From an uncultured Verrucomicrobia subdivision 3 bacterium (GTDB taxonomy: Bacteria; Verrucomicrobiota; Verrucomicrobiia; Limisphaerales; UBA8199): DNA of 37,271 nucleotides. The DNA lies in the NCBI GenBank assembly GCA_903912925.1, contig CAIWJG010000811.1:1-37271 (forward strand), written 5' to 3'. Positions 8,215 to 18,335 of this stretch are shown here, piece after piece. A program made the position numbers and the translations under genes. Each line of letters starts with the position of its first letter. Positions within the stretch are counted from its first letter, which is position 1. The notes under the pieces are model-generated. The model was not told the origin of the DNA. It ran no database searches and saw nothing but the letters and a program-made list of their open reading frames with translations.

Positions 8215-11200
8215 TCATGGGGCGGTTCCCTGCAACCGGAAGAACTGGCCGGCGCTGCCGATGGGCAGGGTAACCGTATTCTGCCCGCCAATCACTACCG
8301 GGACCGGGCTGGAAACAGGCGACCAAACCACGGGTGCCTGCAAGTTGGTTGCGCTTTGCAGACTGCAATTCCATGGGTTTATCGGCCAGGCGATAATAAT
8401 ATTGGCCCCGGCGCGCGAAATGTTTAGCGGCAGAGTCGGCACCGAGGTCCAACGCAATCGGAAGTAGCGGTTGCCGAGCCCGATGGGAACAACGACCGTG
8501 ATCTGCCCGCCTACCAGCGCTGGGGCGGCATCCATCGCCGGCAGCCAGACTACTGGCGGCCGCAAATCCGTGGTGCTCTCCAGGATGTAATTCCCGAGGT
8601 TGGCAGGCCATGAAATCACCAGATTCGGTCCCTCCTGCGAGACGGTGAGCGGCAACGGTTGAACGATAGTCTTGACGGAGGCCGAGTTGTTGGCCTTGAA
8701 GGGATCAATGACTTCGGAGTGGCAGGCAGCGGTGTCGGTGAGGGTGCCCGCCGTGGTGGGCTGGACGGTAATAGTGAGGTTGGTCTGCGCGCCACTGGCC
8801 AAATTGCCAAGGTTAGTGAAGGTGACGACCTGGCCCACGACCGTGTAGGTGTTGACGGGCGAGGCGGAGATGAAGTTCACCGCCGGCGGCAAGGTATCTA
8901 CGGTGATCAACCCGGTCGCGGTCGCCGGGCCGCCGTTCGATACGGTGATCGAGTAGGTCAAATAGTTGCCCAGCCACAACGGATCGGGCGTATCGGTCAA
9001 GCCGAGGGCTAGATCGGCGGTCGGGCTGACGACATTAACCACCGCCGCGGCAGTACCATCGTCCGGGTTCGGGTCGGCGGTGCCAGTCGTCACGGCCGCC
9101 GTATTCGTGATCACACCCGTACTGTTGGCCTGGACGACGAGCGCGAGCGAAGCGGTAGCGTTCAAGGCCAGCACCGGAACGGTCCAGGTGACCACGCCCG
9201 CACTGTAGATCACGTTACCTGGCGAGGAACTGCTCACAAAAGTCATGCCCAGCGGCAGCGTGTCGGTCACGACAATGTTCGTGGCCGCCGAGGGGCCGTA
9301 GTTGGTCAGCGTGAGCGTATAGGTCAGGTTGCTGGTCACAACGACGGTAGCGGGCGAGGCCGACATCGCGAGGCCGACGTCGGCCTGAGCGGGAACTACG
9401 CCAGCGATGACCAGGCTCAGACTCCAACCGTTGGAGATGACGCCATTATTATACGGCGTGTCATCAATCACATAGAGGGACCAGGCGCCATTGGGGTTGT
9501 TGCCTTTAAAGACGGCGAGGTTGGTGTTGTAAGGCGGGGGCGGGGTCAGGGCCGGCGGGAAGGGCGGCGCGGTGAAGGCGTAGGAGGTCGGGCGGTTGGT
9601 GCCGGAGACAATCTGGGTGAAGTGCGGCAGACTGCTGGCGGCCGAGTCATCGAACGTCAAGGTGACATTGTTAGCTATGTAACTGCCGCCGCACTTAGCC
9701 ATCAGGTAGGATTTCTGGCCGGTCGGCGACACGAGCAAAGCGTCAATGTCATTGGGCCAGGTGTGATTCAGATTCGAGATGGTCACCGTTGCTTTGGTCA
9801 CCAGACCGGCCAAGCCACTGACGTTAATCGTCGAGGGATAAGGTGCCGCCGGGGCGTTGTCGTTGATAATGATCGCCGCGGGGTTGGCAAAGCTGGCGGT
9901 GGTCTGGCCGAGGGTGAAGTTAAAGGCCGCGGAGCCGCGGTTGATGGTGCCGTCCTGGAGCTGGAAGGTGGCGGTGATGGTTTGGCCGGTAGCGCCGCTG
10001 GCCGTGAAGGAGAAGGGCCGTGAAACGGAGGGCCCGTGGACGACCAGTGCGCCGTAATTCTGGGGCCCACTCGGATTGGTGATGCCGTTGGTGGCCAGCA
10101 GGGTCGCGACCAAGTTGGCGGTGTTGGTGCCGACACTGTCGCGCAGCGCAAAAAGCACGGTCACCGTCTCGCCCGGGTCAATCACGCCGTTGACGGTGCC
10201 ACCCTCCGAAATCAGGGCCGCGCCGGCGGCGACGATCACGCTGCCGTCGGTTTCCAGGATGGCGAGGGTCGCGGCCTGGGGATTGACGAAGAGGGCATTG
10301 CCAACCAGGTTCGAGAGGACCAGGGAAACGGTGTGGTCACCGCTCAGCACGCCGTCGTCTCTGACCGGCACCGAAAAGGTCTTGAGCGTGTCGCCCGGGT
10401 TAAACGTCAAGGTTCCAGTAACATTGGAGTAATTAACGCCGGGGATGGCCGTCAGGCCGGCGGTGCCGTAGCTGACCGAAACGGTGCTGTTGGTATAGTT
10501 GCCGCGCAAAACGGCGATGGTAGCGGAGCCGCCATTTTCGTTCACGCGGTAGTACGAACTGGAGAAACTGATGCCGGCAATATCGTCGGTGATGGTGACG
10601 GTGGCGGTGCTGGGCGGGATCAATTGGGCAACGCCCGGGGCCCCGCCGACGGGGTTGGTGAGATCAATACTGAAGGTCAGGTCGCCCTCGAGCTGGCGGT
10701 TGTTCAGGATTGGCACCTGGAAGGACTGGAGGGTGACGCCGTTGCTAAAGGTCAGGATACCGCTGGTGGCGGCATAATCCACGCTGGGGACCGCCGTGTC
10801 ACTCGCCTTGGTCGTGGTGGCATAGTTGACAGATACCGTGCCGGTATTGGCATTGGTGCGGAAAACCGTAACGAGCAGGCTGGTCCCGCTCTTGAGCACA
10901 CTGTAGCTGGCATTCGTCACGGTCGAAAGGTCGGCGTTGGTGATGACCACGCGGTCGGGGGTGCTAAAGCTGAGGCCGGCGTCCACGTCGAGGACATTCA
11001 CAACCGTCGAGGCATAGTTGAACACCTGGGCGGGGGCGGACGGGTTGAACAGGTTCACCCCGAAAGCGAGGTCGCCGGTAACGCGCGGATCGTGCAAGAC
11101 CTGCACCGCGATTCCTTTCGAGGTCTCGCCAGGGTTAAAGGTGAGGGTCGCGTTGGTGATGCCGAGATAGTTGACGCCGGCGCTGGCGGTCAGGTTGGTG

Positions 11201-14200
11201 GTCGAGTAATGCACGGTCGTGACCTGGTTGGTGGCGTTCTGCCGGAAGACCGACAGCACCACGGTGCCCGCGGTCTCCAACGGGGCATAAACCGGCGCAG
11301 CGAAGCTGATCCCCACCTTGTCATCCACGATGGTTACCGGCACAGTCGTGGGGGGGATAATGGTGGCGCCCGCCGTCGCGTTGGACAGCACCAGCGAGAA
11401 GGTCTGGTTGCCCGTCGGCACGCTCTGCTCGAGGATCGGGACGGTGAAAGTCTGACTGGCCTGGCCAGGGCCGAAGGTCAACACGCCACTGGTGGTGAGA
11501 TATTTGCCCCCGGGCGACGCGGTGCCGGGGACCGTGCTGAAATTGACCTGGACGGTGCCGGAGAGCCCGTTGGTACGAAGAACGGTGACGGGCAGGAAGC
11601 CAGCCGCCTCGCTCACGACGTAGCTGGTCTGCGAGAACAGGAGTTGGCCCGGCGCCTGGTCCACGTCCTGGATGGTCAGCGTCGCCTGGAACGGATTCAG
11701 CAGCAGCGAGCCGTTGGCGTCGCTCAGTTGCAGGACGACGGTCTTGTTTCCCGTCGGGCGCGGGTCGTAGATGAGCGGGACCTGGACGAGGCAGATGGTC
11801 TGGCCGTCAACAAAGGTCAAGTTGGTGGCCACGGGCACATAATTGACATAAGGGACGGCGGTCCCCAGGGGCAGGGTAGCAAAGTTCACCGTGGAGGAAC
11901 CCTGGCTGCTCCCCGTCCGCAGCACCGGGATAAGGGCATAGCCGACATTTTCGGCAATAATGTAGGTCGGGGCCGAGAAACTCACGCCGCTATCCACATT
12001 GACAATCGTCAGCAACGCGTTGGGCTGATTGCCAATGGCGGGGCCGCCCGGCACCGCGGGCATGGGACTGGACAGATAATTGCTAACCGTCAGGCCCGGC
12101 GTGATCGCGAAATCATGAATGACCGGAATGGTCAGGGCCTGAAAGACTTCACCCGGCGGGAAGGTCAGAGTATTGGTCACCCCAAGGTAATTAGCGCCCT
12201 GGACAGCCGTGCCGCCGCTGGGGTCGGTGGCGCCGACGACGGAGATGTTGGGCACATAGACATTATTGGACAGCACGCCGCTGGTACCGCCCCGGCGCCG
12301 CACGGTGAGAATGGCATTGCCCGCGGTTTCGAGCACCTGGTAGTTGCCCGAAGTGAATTCGAGAGTGCCAGGGCCGGCGACGGTGCCGCCATAAATCCGC
12401 GCCAGGCGCTGCCGTGGCTGGCCGTCGTACTGCGTGAATCCGCCGCCGAGGTTGATCATGCCGTTGGTCTCAATCGCCAGCGCGCTCACAAAGCTGTCGG
12501 CCCCGGCTCCGAAGTTGATCATCGTATCCAAGGTGCCGTCATTGTTGAGCCGGGTCAGGCGATGGCGGGTGACGCCGCCGCACACGGTGAACTGGCCGCC
12601 CAACACGATCCGCGTGTCCGGCTGGATCGCAATGGTCGAGACCGAGTCGTTGAGGCCCAGCCCCGGGGTGAAGGTGCTGTCCACCGCCCCGCGGTCGGTC
12701 AGGCGGGCGATGTGGTTCAGCGCGGTGCCGTTGACGTTGGTGAAGAACCCGCCGATGACAATGCGGCCATCCAGTTGCACGGCAATCGCGCGCACGGAGC
12801 CGTTCGCGCCGAGCGCCGGGGCAAAGCTCGCATCCACCGAGCCATCGGTATTCAAGCGGGCAACGTGGGGGAGCGCGACGCCGTTGACGGCGGTAAAGTC
12901 GCCGCCAATGACGGCCTTGCCGTCGGGCTGAACCGCGATGGCATAGACGCTGCCATTGGCCGCCGACTGGAAACCGGTGTCCAGCGTTCCATTGTTATTC
13001 AGCCGCCCGATATAATTCTGCGCTCCCGATCCGAACGAGGTAAAGCTGCCGCCAATCAAGAGCTTGCGGTCCGAACCGAGGAACATCTCGGCGACGGCAA
13101 ACACGGGGTTATTCGGGCCGGAGCCCGGGTTGAAGGTGGTATCAGCGGCGCCATTGAGCGCGACACGGGCGAGGAAGCTGTGCGGGAGGTTGTTAACGTT
13201 GGTAAAGCCCCCGCCCAGCACAATACGTCCGTCCGTCTGGCTGATCAGGGCCACGATGGGGGCGTCGGCTCCCATGAGGGGCGAAGCGGAAGAGAAGGTC
13301 TGATCGAGGGTGCCGTCGGCGTTCAGGCGGGCCATGCGCTGGCGACCTATCCCGCTGGCCATCGTGAAATCGCCACCCACCAGTAACTTGCCATCGCCTT
13401 GCAGCGTCAGGGCATAGACCGGCCCGTTGAAGCCCATCGTGGGATCTTCGGCGGTGTCCAGCGACCCCGGCGGCCCGCTATTCTCAATGATAGCGAGGGT
13501 GGCCACGCTCGGTGAGCCGAGCGACCCCGTCGGAGTGGCGTTCGACAGCGTCAAAGTTACATAGCGCGGGGGATACGTGTAGGAATTGTCAAAGATCGGC
13601 ACCGTAAAGGTTTTGCTGACCTCCCCCGGCCCAAAGACCAGCGTCCCGTTGGTCGGATAGAAATCCACGCCCGGGGTCGCGCTGCCCGGGATGGCGGCAA
13701 AGTTGACGGCGATGGATTCCGCGCTGCCGCCCATGCGCACAACGGTCACGTAGCCGGGGCCGCCGTTTCCGTTCACATTGTAAACGGGCGTGCTGAAAGC
13801 GACCTGGCCGCGAGAATCGGTGTTGACGATCGAGAGCGTGGCGTTCGTCCGGCCGATCAATGCGGCGGAGTTAGGGCTGCCGTTAAGGGTCGCCGAGCTG
13901 AGTTGCAGATTGACGGTCAGGTTAGCGGTCTCAACGACGCCATCATCGAGGACGGGGATGGCAATGACCTTGGACGCAACGTCGCCATTGTTCCAGGTCA
14001 GCGTATTAGTGAGCCCGAGGTAATTCACTCCGTTAGTGGCCGTGCCATCGCTGGTCGAGAACTGGACCCCGAGCGTGCCGGCGCTGCTGCCATTGCGGGT
14101 CACAGTCACAAACGCATATCCGGCATTCTCGTTGGTGGAGTAGGCCGGAGAGCTGAATTGGACATACCCGCCGGGAATAAAGTTATTGATGATGGTCAGC

Positions 14201-17200
14201 ACCGCGTTGGACAGGCCCAAAGTCGCGCCGCCGCTGGAATTGTACAGGCGCAGGTTGACGGTGGCGTCGCCGCCCGGAGTTGGGTTGTTAATGTTCGTAA
14301 CCACGACCGTCTGGACCGCCACGCCGGGCAGGAAGGTGACCCGGGTATGATTAGTCCGGTAGTGAACCATGTTGGTGGCCGAGCCATTGAGGGTCTGGAA
14401 TTCCGCCGTCACCAGCCCGGTGAGCCCGTTGGTCCGGGTGATGGTGATACTGGCATTGGTGCTTTCACTGCACGAGTAAGTTGCGGCGCTGAAACCCAAC
14501 ACCCCGGGGAGGGTATGCGGGTCCACAATGGTCATGGTGGCGGAGGCTTGCCCGAGCGCCACACCCAACGGGATTCGCTCGCCGCCCAGCAAGAAGTTGT
14601 CGTTGTCGGTCGGATTGGCCAGTTGGATGGCCAACTGCCGGTTGCCCGAGGCGTTGGTGTTGTCGATCAGGCTGATGAACACATCGTTATCCGGAACGTT
14701 TTCAATGAGGAAAGGGTTCACGGTTGAGCTGTAACCGTTGTTCTGCCCGAAAAGCCCGTCCCCCAGGTGCCAGGTGGGATAGGGCCAGGTGGTCGGCCAG
14801 GTGGGAGTGCCGTAGGTGTTGGCGTCAAAATTGAAATCCCGGCCCTCGATAGCGATGCCCGCCACGCCATTGTTCGTCGAGTAGGTCAGCGGCGTGACCG
14901 TGACGGAGGCGGGACCGAGGTGGCCGTTGACGCGGGTCATGTTGATGAAACTTTGCTCGTCGGTCTGGTTAGCGGAGTAATTCTGATAGACGAGCCCAAT
15001 GTTGCCGGGGCCGGGGGTCGCCCCGCCGATAAGCCGGCAGAAGTTCTGCTTGTTGCTGACCTCGTCGCGGGTGGTGCCGCCGCCGACCCGCGGGAAGCTG
15101 CCCGCAATGAGGAGGTTGCCATCGGGCTGCAGGCCGAGGGCGTAGATGTAGTTGCGCGCTTCCGCGCCCGGGTCCCAATAGTGGCTGATCACCCCGGCGA
15201 ATTGGTTATAGGCGGTGTCCATGAAGCTGGTATCCACCGTGCCGTCGATGAACAGCCGCGCGAGGCCCACGCGCCGCGTCTGATTGAACCGGGAGAAAAT
15301 GCCGGCCAGCAGGACCTTGCCGTCCGGCTGCAAGGCCAGGGTATAGACGGCATCGTTCGCGCCCGCGCCCGTGAGGAAACCGAGGTCCAGATTGCCGAAC
15401 GGGTCGAGCCGGGTCAGGCCGGGACGCGCGTAGTTGTTGAAGGATTGGAACGCGCCGCCGACCACCACGTTGCCATCCGGCTGCAAGGCCAGGGCATAGA
15501 CGGTGCCGTCAAAGCCGGTGCCCGGGGCGAAGGTGGTATCGAGCGACCCGTCGGCGTTGAGCCGGGCGATGTGGTTGAGCGAGACCCCGTTGACGTGGGT
15601 AAACTCGCCGCCGATGATGACCCGCCCATCCGGCTGCACGCAGAGGGCAGAGATAGTGCCGTCCGGGCCCTGCCCCGGGTTAAAGGTCGTATCCGTAGTG
15701 CCATCGGGCAGCAGCCGGGCAATGTAATGGCGGGTGAAGGTGTTGACACTGCCGAATTCGCCCGCGATCAGGATTGCGCCGCTGCCGGGGTCAATGGCGA
15801 GCGCCCAGACCGTGCCGTCGGCCCCCTGACTCTGGGCGCCGAAGGATGGGTCCAGGGTTCCGCTGGAGTTGACGCGGGCAATGCGGTTGCGCGAGATCCC
15901 GTTAAACGAAGTGAACGCGCCCCCGATCACCGCCTTGCCGACCGCATCAATCGCCAGGGTGCTGATGAAGGAGTTGGCCCCGTTTCCCGTGTTGAAAGAC
16001 TGGTCGAGCGAGCCGTCGGTGTTGGCGCGCGCCAGGCGGTAAATATTGGCCTGGTTGTTAACGACGCCGATACCGTTGTAGTCGGTGAAATCGCCGCCGA
16101 TGATGGCCTTGCCATCGCTTTGAATCCCGATGGTGTACACGGTGCCATTGGGACCGGGGTGCAGGTTATACGCGGGATGCGTATTGGCATTATTCTCCAG
16201 GTTATAGGTTAAGTCGGCCGCGCCGGCAGGCTGGTCGCTGAACATGATCGTCAGGTTGCACGTCTGCACGTAGCCCAACGACCGCTCCGAGCCCGCGTTG
16301 GGATAAGTCGGGCCCGGCAAGGACAACTGCACCAAGAGGTCCTCATTGAACTGAACCACCGCGTCGTCGTAAATGGGGATGTCAATGAACTTGGGCGTCA
16401 TATCTGAGCCTTTCCACTCCAGCGTGCCGCTCGTCGTCGCAAAATGGATATTGTCCGAATATATGGAGCGACTGCATTCGGTATTGGTGACCACGCCGGC
16501 GTAATCCGAGCCCGGCTGCAAAGGGATTTCCCAGTCGTTCTGGTACGGATTGTTCATGAACGTGTTGTTCTCTGACTGACACGGGTGGAGGAAGTCAATC
16601 CGGTAATCAACGGAGGTATCCTTGGGGGGGGAGTCAATGGACGAACGAAAGACGGCGACGCGCGCGACCCCGATGCCCTCGGTGCAGCGGAGGGTCGCCC
16701 GCTCGAAATTGAACACATTCGTGCCGGGTGAGCCACTGCCGAGGCCTGCCGGTCCGCTTTCAGGATTATTCTCGTAGGGGATCACCATCGCCTGCTGGCT
16801 CAGGATATTGAGCATCGCGTTAGTGGCGGTGGTCTTGGCGGTAGGCGGCGGGATGGCCGTGGATTCGAGCGGGTCGAGCGCCACCCGGGTGATGGAGGCG
16901 ATCAGCACGTGGTTGAGAATGGGGAATCCCTGGCTAGAGCTCGGGAGGACCGTCACCAGAATGTCGGCGCTCATTTGATAATCGTTGAAGACCAATTGGC
17001 CCCGGGCAGGCAAGTAATCCCGGAAGGGAGTGGCGGAGGCGACGATATTTGAGCCTGATTTCGGCGGGAGGCAGAAGGACGTGGTGACCACCGGCACCGG
17101 ACCATTGGTATCCGTAACCGACGAGTTATCGCAGACGAAGTCTGGGGGAGCATTGGTCCACGGGTAGCTGACCAAAGTGCCGCCCTGATTCGTGCCGGTG

Positions 17201-18081
17201 ATGGAAGTCAGCAAGTACATGGTGGGGGTGTGTACCCATCGGCCGTACTCGTTGTTTTGGTAATTCGCGGCCACCAGGATGTTAGTGGTGAACACTTTGA
17301 TGCCCGCGACGGTTATGTTCGTCCCGAAGATGTTGGTGACGAATAGATTGGTGTAGTAGGTGTTGGTGACGCTGTAATTCACCAGCACCCGACCGGTTTC
17401 GCCCTTCAAACGGGTCACCGTCAGCCGCGCCCCCCGGGTGGTGTCAGACATGTCGAGGAGGGCGCTCTGAGGATAGTATATTTCGCGTTCACTAGCGATG
17501 TAGAGGGGTATGGCGGGCGAGGCGGCCTTGGCCTGCGAGGCGAACAGGAAATCCCCGGCGGCTGAAGCAGAAACCTGGCTGTTGGTGTTCCAGCCCAGCA
17601 CGAACTTGCCGTCCGGTTGGCTGTAATAAGGATAACCGCCCACCTGCACATGGTAAGTAGTGCCGGCCGTGGCATTGAAGTTGGCGGGCTGGCTGCCAAT
17701 CACACCGATGTCATAACCCTCGCCGGCGAGGGTGAGCGCATTCACGGCGTTGCCCGTGTAAACGCCCAGCATCGCATCGAAGCTGCTGCCGGCGGTGGTA
17801 AAGGAGTAGGCCCCATCGGCGGGCGCGGTCCACATGTACCAAACGGTTTCCACGGTCGCGACGCCATTGAGATCGGGTTCGCCGGTTTCCGTGCTCGCGT
17901 TGGCATTGGTGCCGCTGGTCGAGCCGCTGACCCCGCTAATCGCAATGGCGTTGGTAAAGTTGTCATTAGCCGGCACCGCCGCCAGGGCCACCGTGCCGGC
18001 CAAGCCGATCCAGACGGATATTCCGAGCGGCAGAACTCCCAGCCGGCCCAGGAAAGAGGCATTTACTTGCAATGTTTGCAT
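8215..18081 (-). CDS. Giant secreted protein: two propellers, Calx-beta, P domain, DUF11
   Basis: This 3288-residue protein has a signal peptide ending near VALAAVPANDNF and an N-terminal domain (about 30-155) like those of secreted bacterial proteases and adhesins. A divergent Calx-beta domain lies near 455-600. Seven delta-60 repeats (pattern ALQPDGK(V/A)(V/L)xGGxF) fill about 640-1005, followed by Calx-beta domains at about 1020-1535. A second set of seven delta-60 repeats spans about 1550-1900, then six more Calx-beta domains to about 2620. A GETVTV module plus P domain covers about 2620-2893, and two DUF11 domains about 2897-3147. The tail has two copies of the C-terminal module, ending NRYFRLR and QFFRLQG. 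No enzyme motif was found. Calx-beta domains bind calcium and delta-60 sets probably fold as propellers, so a long surface adhesin or matrix protein is the likeliest role. A TTGAC/GTCAA inverted repeat (18097-18108) precedes the start. Confidence 0.85.
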   Translation of the reverse strand: MQTLQVNASFLGRLGVLPLGISVWIGLAGTVALAAVPANDNFTNAIAISGVSGSTSGTNANASTETGEPDLNGVATVETVWYMWTAPADGAYSFTTAGSSFDAMLGVYTGNAVNALTLAGEGYDIGVIGSQPANFNATAGTTYHVQVGGYPYYSQPDGKFVLGWNTNSQVSASAAGDFLFASQAKAASPAIPLYIASEREIYYPQSALLDMSDTTRGARLTVTRLKGETGRVLVNYSVTNTYYTNLFVTNIFGTNITVAGIKVFTTNILVAANYQNNEYGRWVHTPTMYLLTSITGTNQGGTLVSYPWTNAPPDFVCDNSSVTDTNGPVPVVTTSFCLPPKSGSNIVASATPFRDYLPARGQLVFNDYQMSADILVTVLPSSSQGFPILNHVLIASITRVALDPLESTAIPPPTAKTTATNAMLNILSQQAMVIPYENNPESGPAGLGSGSPGTNVFNFERATLRCTEGIGVARVAVFRSSIDSPPKDTSVDYRIDFLHPCQSENNTFMNNPYQNDWEIPLQPGSDYAGVVTNTECSRSIYSDNIHFATTSGTLEWKGSDMTPKFIDIPIYDDAVVQFNEDLLVQLSLPGPTYPNAGSERSLGYVQTCNLTIMFSDQPAGAADLTYNLENNANTHPAYNLHPGPNGTVYTIGIQSDGKAIIGGDFTDYNGIGVVNNQANIYRLARANTDGSLDQSFNTGNGANSFISTLAIDAVGKAVIGGAFTSFNGISRNRIARVNSSGTLDPSFGAQSQGADGTVWALAIDPGSGAILIAGEFGSVNTFTRHYIARLLPDGTTDTTFNPGQGPDGTISALCVQPDGRVIIGGEFTHVNGVSLNHIARLNADGSLDTTFAPGTGFDGTVYALALQPDGNVVVGGAFQSFNNYARPGLTRLDPFGNLDLGFLTGAGANDAVYTLALQPDGKVLLAGIFSRFNQTRRVGLARLFIDGTVDTSFMDTAYNQFAGVISHYWDPGAEARNYIYALGLQPDGNLLIAGSFPRVGGGTTRDEVSNKQNFCRLIGGATPGPGNIGLVYQNYSANQTDEQSFINMTRVNGHLGPASVTVTPLTYSTNNGVAGIAIEGRDFNFDANTYGTPTWPTTWPYPTWHLGDGLFGQNNGYSSTVNPFLIENVPDNDVFISLIDNTNASGNRQLAIQLANPTDNDNFLLGGERIPLGVALGQASATMTIVDPHTLPGVLGFSAATYSCSESTNASITITRTNGLTGLVTAEFQTLNGSATNMVHYRTNHTRVTFLPGVAVQTVVVTNINNPTPGGDATVNLRLYNSSGGATLGLSNAVLTIINNFIPGGYVQFSSPAYSTNENAGYAFVTVTRNGSSAGTLGVQFSTSDGTATNGVNYLGLTNTLTWNNGDVASKVIAIPVLDDGVVETANLTVNLQLSSATLNGSPNSAALIGRTNATLSIVNTDSRGQVAFSTPVYNVNGNGGPGYVTVVRMGGSAESIAVNFAAIPGSATPGVDFYPTNGTLVFGPGEVSKTFTVPIFDNSYTYPPRYVTLTLSNATPTGSLGSPSVATLAIIENSGPPGSLDTAEDPTMGFNGPVYALTLQGDGKLLVGGDFTMASGIGRQRMARLNADGTLDQTFSSASPLMGADAPIVALISQTDGRIVLGGGFTNVNNLPHSFLARVALNGAADTTFNPGSGPNNPVFAVAEMFLGSDRKLLIGGSFTSFGSGAQNYIGRLNNNGTLDTGFQSAANGSVYAIAVQPDGKAVIGGDFTAVNGVALPHVARLNTDGSVDASFAPALGANGSVRAIAVQLDGRIVIGGFFTNVNGTALNHIARLTDRGAVDSTFTPGLGLNDSVSTIAIQPDTRIVLGGQFTVCGGVTRHRLTRLNNDGTLDTMINFGAGADSFVSALAIETNGMINLGGGFTQYDGQPRQRLARIYGGTVAGPGTLEFTSGNYQVLETAGNAILTVRRRGGTSGVLSNNVYVPNISVVGATDPSGGTAVQGANYLGVTNTLTFPPGEVFQALTIPVIHDFAITPGLTVSNYLSSPMPAVPGGPAIGNQPNALLTIVNVDSGVSFSAPTYIIAENVGYALIPVLRTGSSQGSSTVNFATLPLGTAVPYVNYVPVATNLTFVDGQTICLVQVPLIYDPRPTGNKTVVLQLSDANGSLLLNPFQATLTIQDVDQAPGQLLFSQTSYVVSEAAGFLPVTVLRTNGLSGTVQVNFSTVPGTASPGGKYLTTSGVLTFGPGQASQTFTVPILEQSVPTGNQTFSLVLSNATAGATIIPPTTVPVTIVDDKVGISFAAPVYAPLETAGTVVLSVFRQNATNQVTTVHYSTTNLTASAGVNYLGITNATLTFNPGETSKGIAVQVLHDPRVTGDLAFGVNLFNPSAPAQVFNYASTVVNVLDVDAGLSFSTPDRVVITNADLSTVTNASYSVLKSGTSLLVTVFRTNANTGTVSVNYATTTKASDTAVPSVDYAATSGILTFSNGVTLQSFQVPILNNRQLEGDLTFSIDLTNPVGGAPGVAQLIPPSTATVTITDDIAGISFSSSYYRVNENGGSATIAVLRGNYTNSTVSVSYGTAGLTAIPGVNYSNVTGTLTFNPGDTLKTFSVPVRDDGVLSGDHTVSLVLSNLVGNALFVNPQAATLAILETDGSVIVAAGAALISEGGTVNGVIDPGETVTVLFALRDSVGTNTANLVATLLATNGITNPSGPQNYGALVVHGPSVSRPFSFTASGATGQTITATFQLQDGTINRGSAAFNFTLGQTTASFANPAAIIINDNAPAAPYPSTINVSGLAGLVTKATVTISNLNHTWPNDIDALLVSPTGQKSYLMAKCGGSYIANNVTLTFDDSAASSLPHFTQIVSGTNRPTSYAFTAPPFPPALTPPPPYNTNLAVFKGNNPNGAWSLYVIDDTPYNNGVISNGWSLSLVIAGVVPAQADVGLAMSASPATVVVTSNLTYTLTLTNYGPSAATNIVVTDTLPLGMTFVSSSSPGNVIYSAGVVTWTVPVLALNATASLALVVQANSTGVITNTAAVTTGTADPNPDDGTAAAVVNVVSPTADLALGLTDTPDPLWLGNYLTYSITVSNGGPATATGLITVDTLPPAVNFISASPVNTYTVVGQVVTFTNLGNLASGAQTNLTITVQPTTAGTLTDTAACHSEVIDPFKANNSASVKTIVQPLPLTVSQEGPNLVISWPANLGNYILESTTDLRPPVVWLPAMDAAPALVGGQITVVVPIGLGNRYFRLRWTSVPTLPLNISRAGANIIIAWPINPWNCSLQSATNLQAPVVWSPVSSPVPVVIGGQNTVTLPIGSAGQFFRLQGTAP

Positions 18082-18159
18082 AAAACTTCACTACAGTTGA
18101 CTCGTCAAAACTCATTCCCTACGCACCCGGCAATTCTCATTACGGCCAGACCGCCCCCC

Positions 18160-18230
18160 GCCGGGCGAGGGCACCCGGCCTACATCCCGCGCAAAACCGC
18201 CCGCCTGTAGGCCCGGTGCCCTCACCCGGC
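18160..18230. repeat. Long imperfect palindrome, REP-like or terminator
   Basis: GCCGGGCGAGGGCACCCGGC plus CTACA (18160-18184) pairs with 18206-18230 at 23 of 25 positions around a 21-base loop. It sits between the 1001-residue gene and the 3288-residue gene. A GC-rich hairpin this long could stop transcription in either direction or stabilise the upstream mRNA end, but no T-run follows. The compact, symmetric form also resembles dispersed REP/BIME palindromes, which only a genome search could show. The rest of the 210-base gap holds the duplicated 3' end described next to it and no gene. Confidence 0.75.
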
Positions 18231-18232
18231 GT

Positions 18233-18335
18233 CCCGGCATCCAAGCGCACGCGATAGAACCGCTACGGCATCACGTTTCACGTTTCACGTTTCACCCCCC
18301 GGCATCCAAGCGCACGCGATAGAGCCGCTGCGGCA
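18233..18335. repeat. 38-bp direct duplication flanking a heptamer array
   Basis: Positions 18233-18270 and 18298-18335 are direct copies matching at 36 of 38 bases. Between them lies TCACGTTTCACG... (18271-18297), which on the minus strand is a run of GTGAAAC heptamers. The right copy is the last coding segment of the 1001-residue gene (residues RLYRVRLDAG). The left copy repeats the same sequence after the stop codon. The gene's TGA is the first triplet of the heptamer array. Confidence 0.9.

Noticed and set aside
10036-13386. Very long open frame on the plus strand (1116 codons)
   Set aside because: It lies entirely antisense to the 3288-residue gene. Its product is an irregular His/Gly/Arg-rich sequence with no domain, while the minus frame shows repeated known domains. 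GC-rich repeats keep the opposite frame open.
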